Shown here one piece after another: positions 5,662 to 6,907 of a stretch of 6,907 nt of DNA. Below the pieces are notes generated by a model. It searched no databases. It was not told the origin of the DNA and was given only the letters and a program-made list of their open reading frames with translations. The position numbers and the translations under genes are program-made. Position 1 is the stretch's first letter. Each line of letters opens with the position of its first letter. Source of the stretch: Cyclobacteriaceae bacterium (GTDB taxonomy: Bacteria; Bacteroidota; Bacteroidia; Cytophagales; Cyclobacteriaceae); the NCBI GenBank assembly GCA_029882725.1, contig JAOUKG010000138.1, positions 1 to 6,907 on the forward strand, given 5' to 3'.

Positions 5662-6907
5662 TTATTGTGCTAAACTGAATCTAACTTGTACTCCAAATCG
5701 AGTGGTAGATCTGGCATATGTGCTGGATAGCTTGGGTTCATTAATGGTTCTATCGAAATAAAATGATAAAAACAGCTTTTCACTTACCACATAACTGATG
5801 GTAGGTCTCAATTGAAAATTAAGGTTTCCATTGGTAATTGTACTCCCTTCATCTATTTTTCTTTGTATGGTTTCTGTATTTCGTATATTGAAATTCAATC
5901 TGAATTGGACATCGTTTTCAAGAACTAGTGTTGCCCCTTGAAATTTCCAGGGAAGTTTGAATTTGTCTTTCGTATATTCTATTTCAAATGCAAAATCAGT
6001 ATTGTTTACTTCAGTTACCTGAGTATTTGATAAATTAAGCCCTATATCACGTTTCTTTTTATAGTCAAAATTTACTCCCAGCCTTTTATTAGTTTTAAAA
6101 TTAATCCCAATTAAAGGTGCAAATTGCTCTGTTATCATCACCTGACTTATAATATAAATAGGAATAATCTCCCCACTTTCATTTTGTATGGACGCGAAAT
6201 AATCCCGATTATAATCCTCTACATTAAAATCAAGGCTAATTCCATCATTTACTCCATATTCAAGTGAGTTGGTGAAATTCATTATACTGAAAGTTGACTT
6301 ATAGGAGTGCTTGATACTTATCGATTGAAAAACCTCTTTCAGGCCGGGTAATTTAGATAACCCATTGTAGTCTATTCTCCAGTTTGGAAATGGTAAAGCA
6401 GGAAAAGGACTAAGGCTTTGAGTTTTGGCCTCTTGGCCGCTATAAGCTGCTATGAACGCTGGAATAAGTACATCTTGTGTCCTTGACTCGAAATTGTAGC
6501 CGGTTACGGCACCAAGTTTCCCTTGTATTATATCCAGGTTATTTATAAACTGCTCAAATATGGGTGAGTTAATACTGTTATTACCTTTGATAAAAGATGT
6601 TTTTATCGCAAGAAATGAAATATTATAGTTGCCACTTCTGCTAGGGCTAAGGGAAGCAAAACCTACCTGATCACCAGGTATGGTGTCCCTGAATATCTCA
6701 CGGAAACTGCCACTTGTAGTTTTTTTAGCATCCAATTGAATCCTGAAATCCCTGAATGGTTCCACATTGGCCTTTAGACTAATATCCTCACTTCTTACCT
6801 GAAGATAGGGCGTTGTAAGTGAGTTACTGGTAACTAACCAATTATTTTGTTGTGCTTTAAACCTAAAATCAGAATCTTGTCTTCCAAAAATAAAGGGTAG
6901 CCCAGGA
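5662..6907 (-). CDS. sprA: SprA (Sov), type IX secretion outer-membrane translocon, C-terminal part
   Basis: The last 414 residues of a very large protein (full SprA is about 2,300-2,500 residues). The frame is open to the right edge and stops with TAA at 5664-5662. SprA forms the 36-strand outer-membrane barrel through which type IX cargo passes in Bacteroidota. The fragment starts PGLPFIFGRQDSDFRF, a typical SprA segment, and continues with a WLVTSNSLTTPYLQ piece, ANVEPFRDFRIQLDA, FEQFINNLDII, DVLIPAFIAAYSG, then FPALPFPNWRIDYNGLSKLP. Alternating beta strands follow to the last strand, TTRFGVQVRFSLAQ, which closes the barrel. A GTG at 6765 in this frame is internal and not a start. gcvH follows 60 bp downstream, with the vanZ-like gene and tonB after it. 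Gene identity is firm; only the 5' part is missing, by window cut. Confidence 0.95.
   Translation of the reverse strand, partial: PGLPFIFGRQDSDFRFKAQQNNWLVTSNSLTTPYLQVRSEDISLKANVEPFRDFRIQLDAKKTTSGSFREIFRDTIPGDQVGFASLSPSRSGNYNISFLAIKTSFIKGNNSINSPIFEQFINNLDIIQGKLGAVTGYNFESRTQDVLIPAFIAAYSGQEAKTQSLSPFPALPFPNWRIDYNGLSKLPGLKEVFQSISIKHSYKSTFSIMNFTNSLEYGVNDGISLDFNVEDYNRDYFASIQNESGEIIPIYIISQVMITEQFAPLIGINFKTNKRLGVNFDYKKKRDIGLNLSNTQVTEVNNTDFAFEIEYTKDKFKLPWKFQGATLVLENDVQFRLNFNIRNTETIQRKIDEGSTITNGNLNFQLRPTISYVVSEKLFLSFYFDRTINEPKLSSTYARSTTRFGVQVRFSLAQ

Noticed and set aside
5489..5761. Plus-strand open frame across the gcvH/sprA junction
   Set aside because: It is antisense to gcvH and the end of sprA, both firmly identified, and its product has no family resemblance.
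5662..6765. A separate 367-residue gene starting at the GTG at 6765
   Set aside because: The frame continues without a stop to the window edge and the upstream residues are typical SprA, so the GTG is an internal valine codon.
1..6907. CRISPR array, tRNA, rRNA, integrase or intact insertion sequence
   Set aside because: No regularly spaced repeats, no cloverleaf or rRNA-like stretch and no transposase or integrase motifs were seen on either strand.

Overview
The window is AT-rich DNA from a member of the Bacteroidota, most likely a Cytophagales/Cyclobacteriaceae-type organism (the lineage is inferred from gene content, not measured). The main evidence is the 3' end of sprA, the outer-membrane translocon gene of the type IX secretion system, which is confined to this phylum. 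It sits in the order sprA, gcvH, vanZ-like, tonB. TAnnTTTG-type -7 boxes, the Bacteroidota promoter signature, lie upstream of gcvH and tonB.

Left part (1-1957): the last 60 codons of rodA (cell-elongation SEDS glycosyltransferase) run rightward off the left edge. A convergent gene of 325 codons (220-1197, minus strand) follows. It belongs to a Bacteroidota family of unknown function that I recognise by its C-terminal domain. Divergent from it, 103 bp away, is recO, the recombination mediator gene, here encoding a protein with no cysteine.

Middle part (1958-4119): a DUF4399 lipoprotein gene with many histidines, then a 47-codon ORF whose DNA carries a perfect 18-bp inverted repeat, then a two-domain ChrA-family chromate transporter gene starting 2 bp after that ORF. 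All three are on the plus strand and may be co-transcribed. After chrA comes about 280 bp without a convincing gene. It contains an island richer in GC than its surroundings, which may be a dispersed repeat or gene remnant, and a very strong hairpin terminator for the opposing tonB.

Right part (4120-6907): a minus-strand cluster transcribed sprA, gcvH, vanZ-like, tonB. gcvH and the vanZ-like gene overlap. gcvH and tonB each follow a gap of about 60 bp with a -7 box ending 27 bp before the start codon, so both probably have their own promoter in addition to read-through. The cluster combines a secretion translocon, a one-carbon metabolism carrier protein, a small membrane protein and an energy transducer for the outer membrane.

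I found no CRISPR array, intact mobile element, tRNA or rRNA, and no clear undescribed multi-gene system. The points most worth a second look are the hairpin-bearing short ORF before chrA, the odd island at about 3889-4060, and the family of unknown function beside recO.
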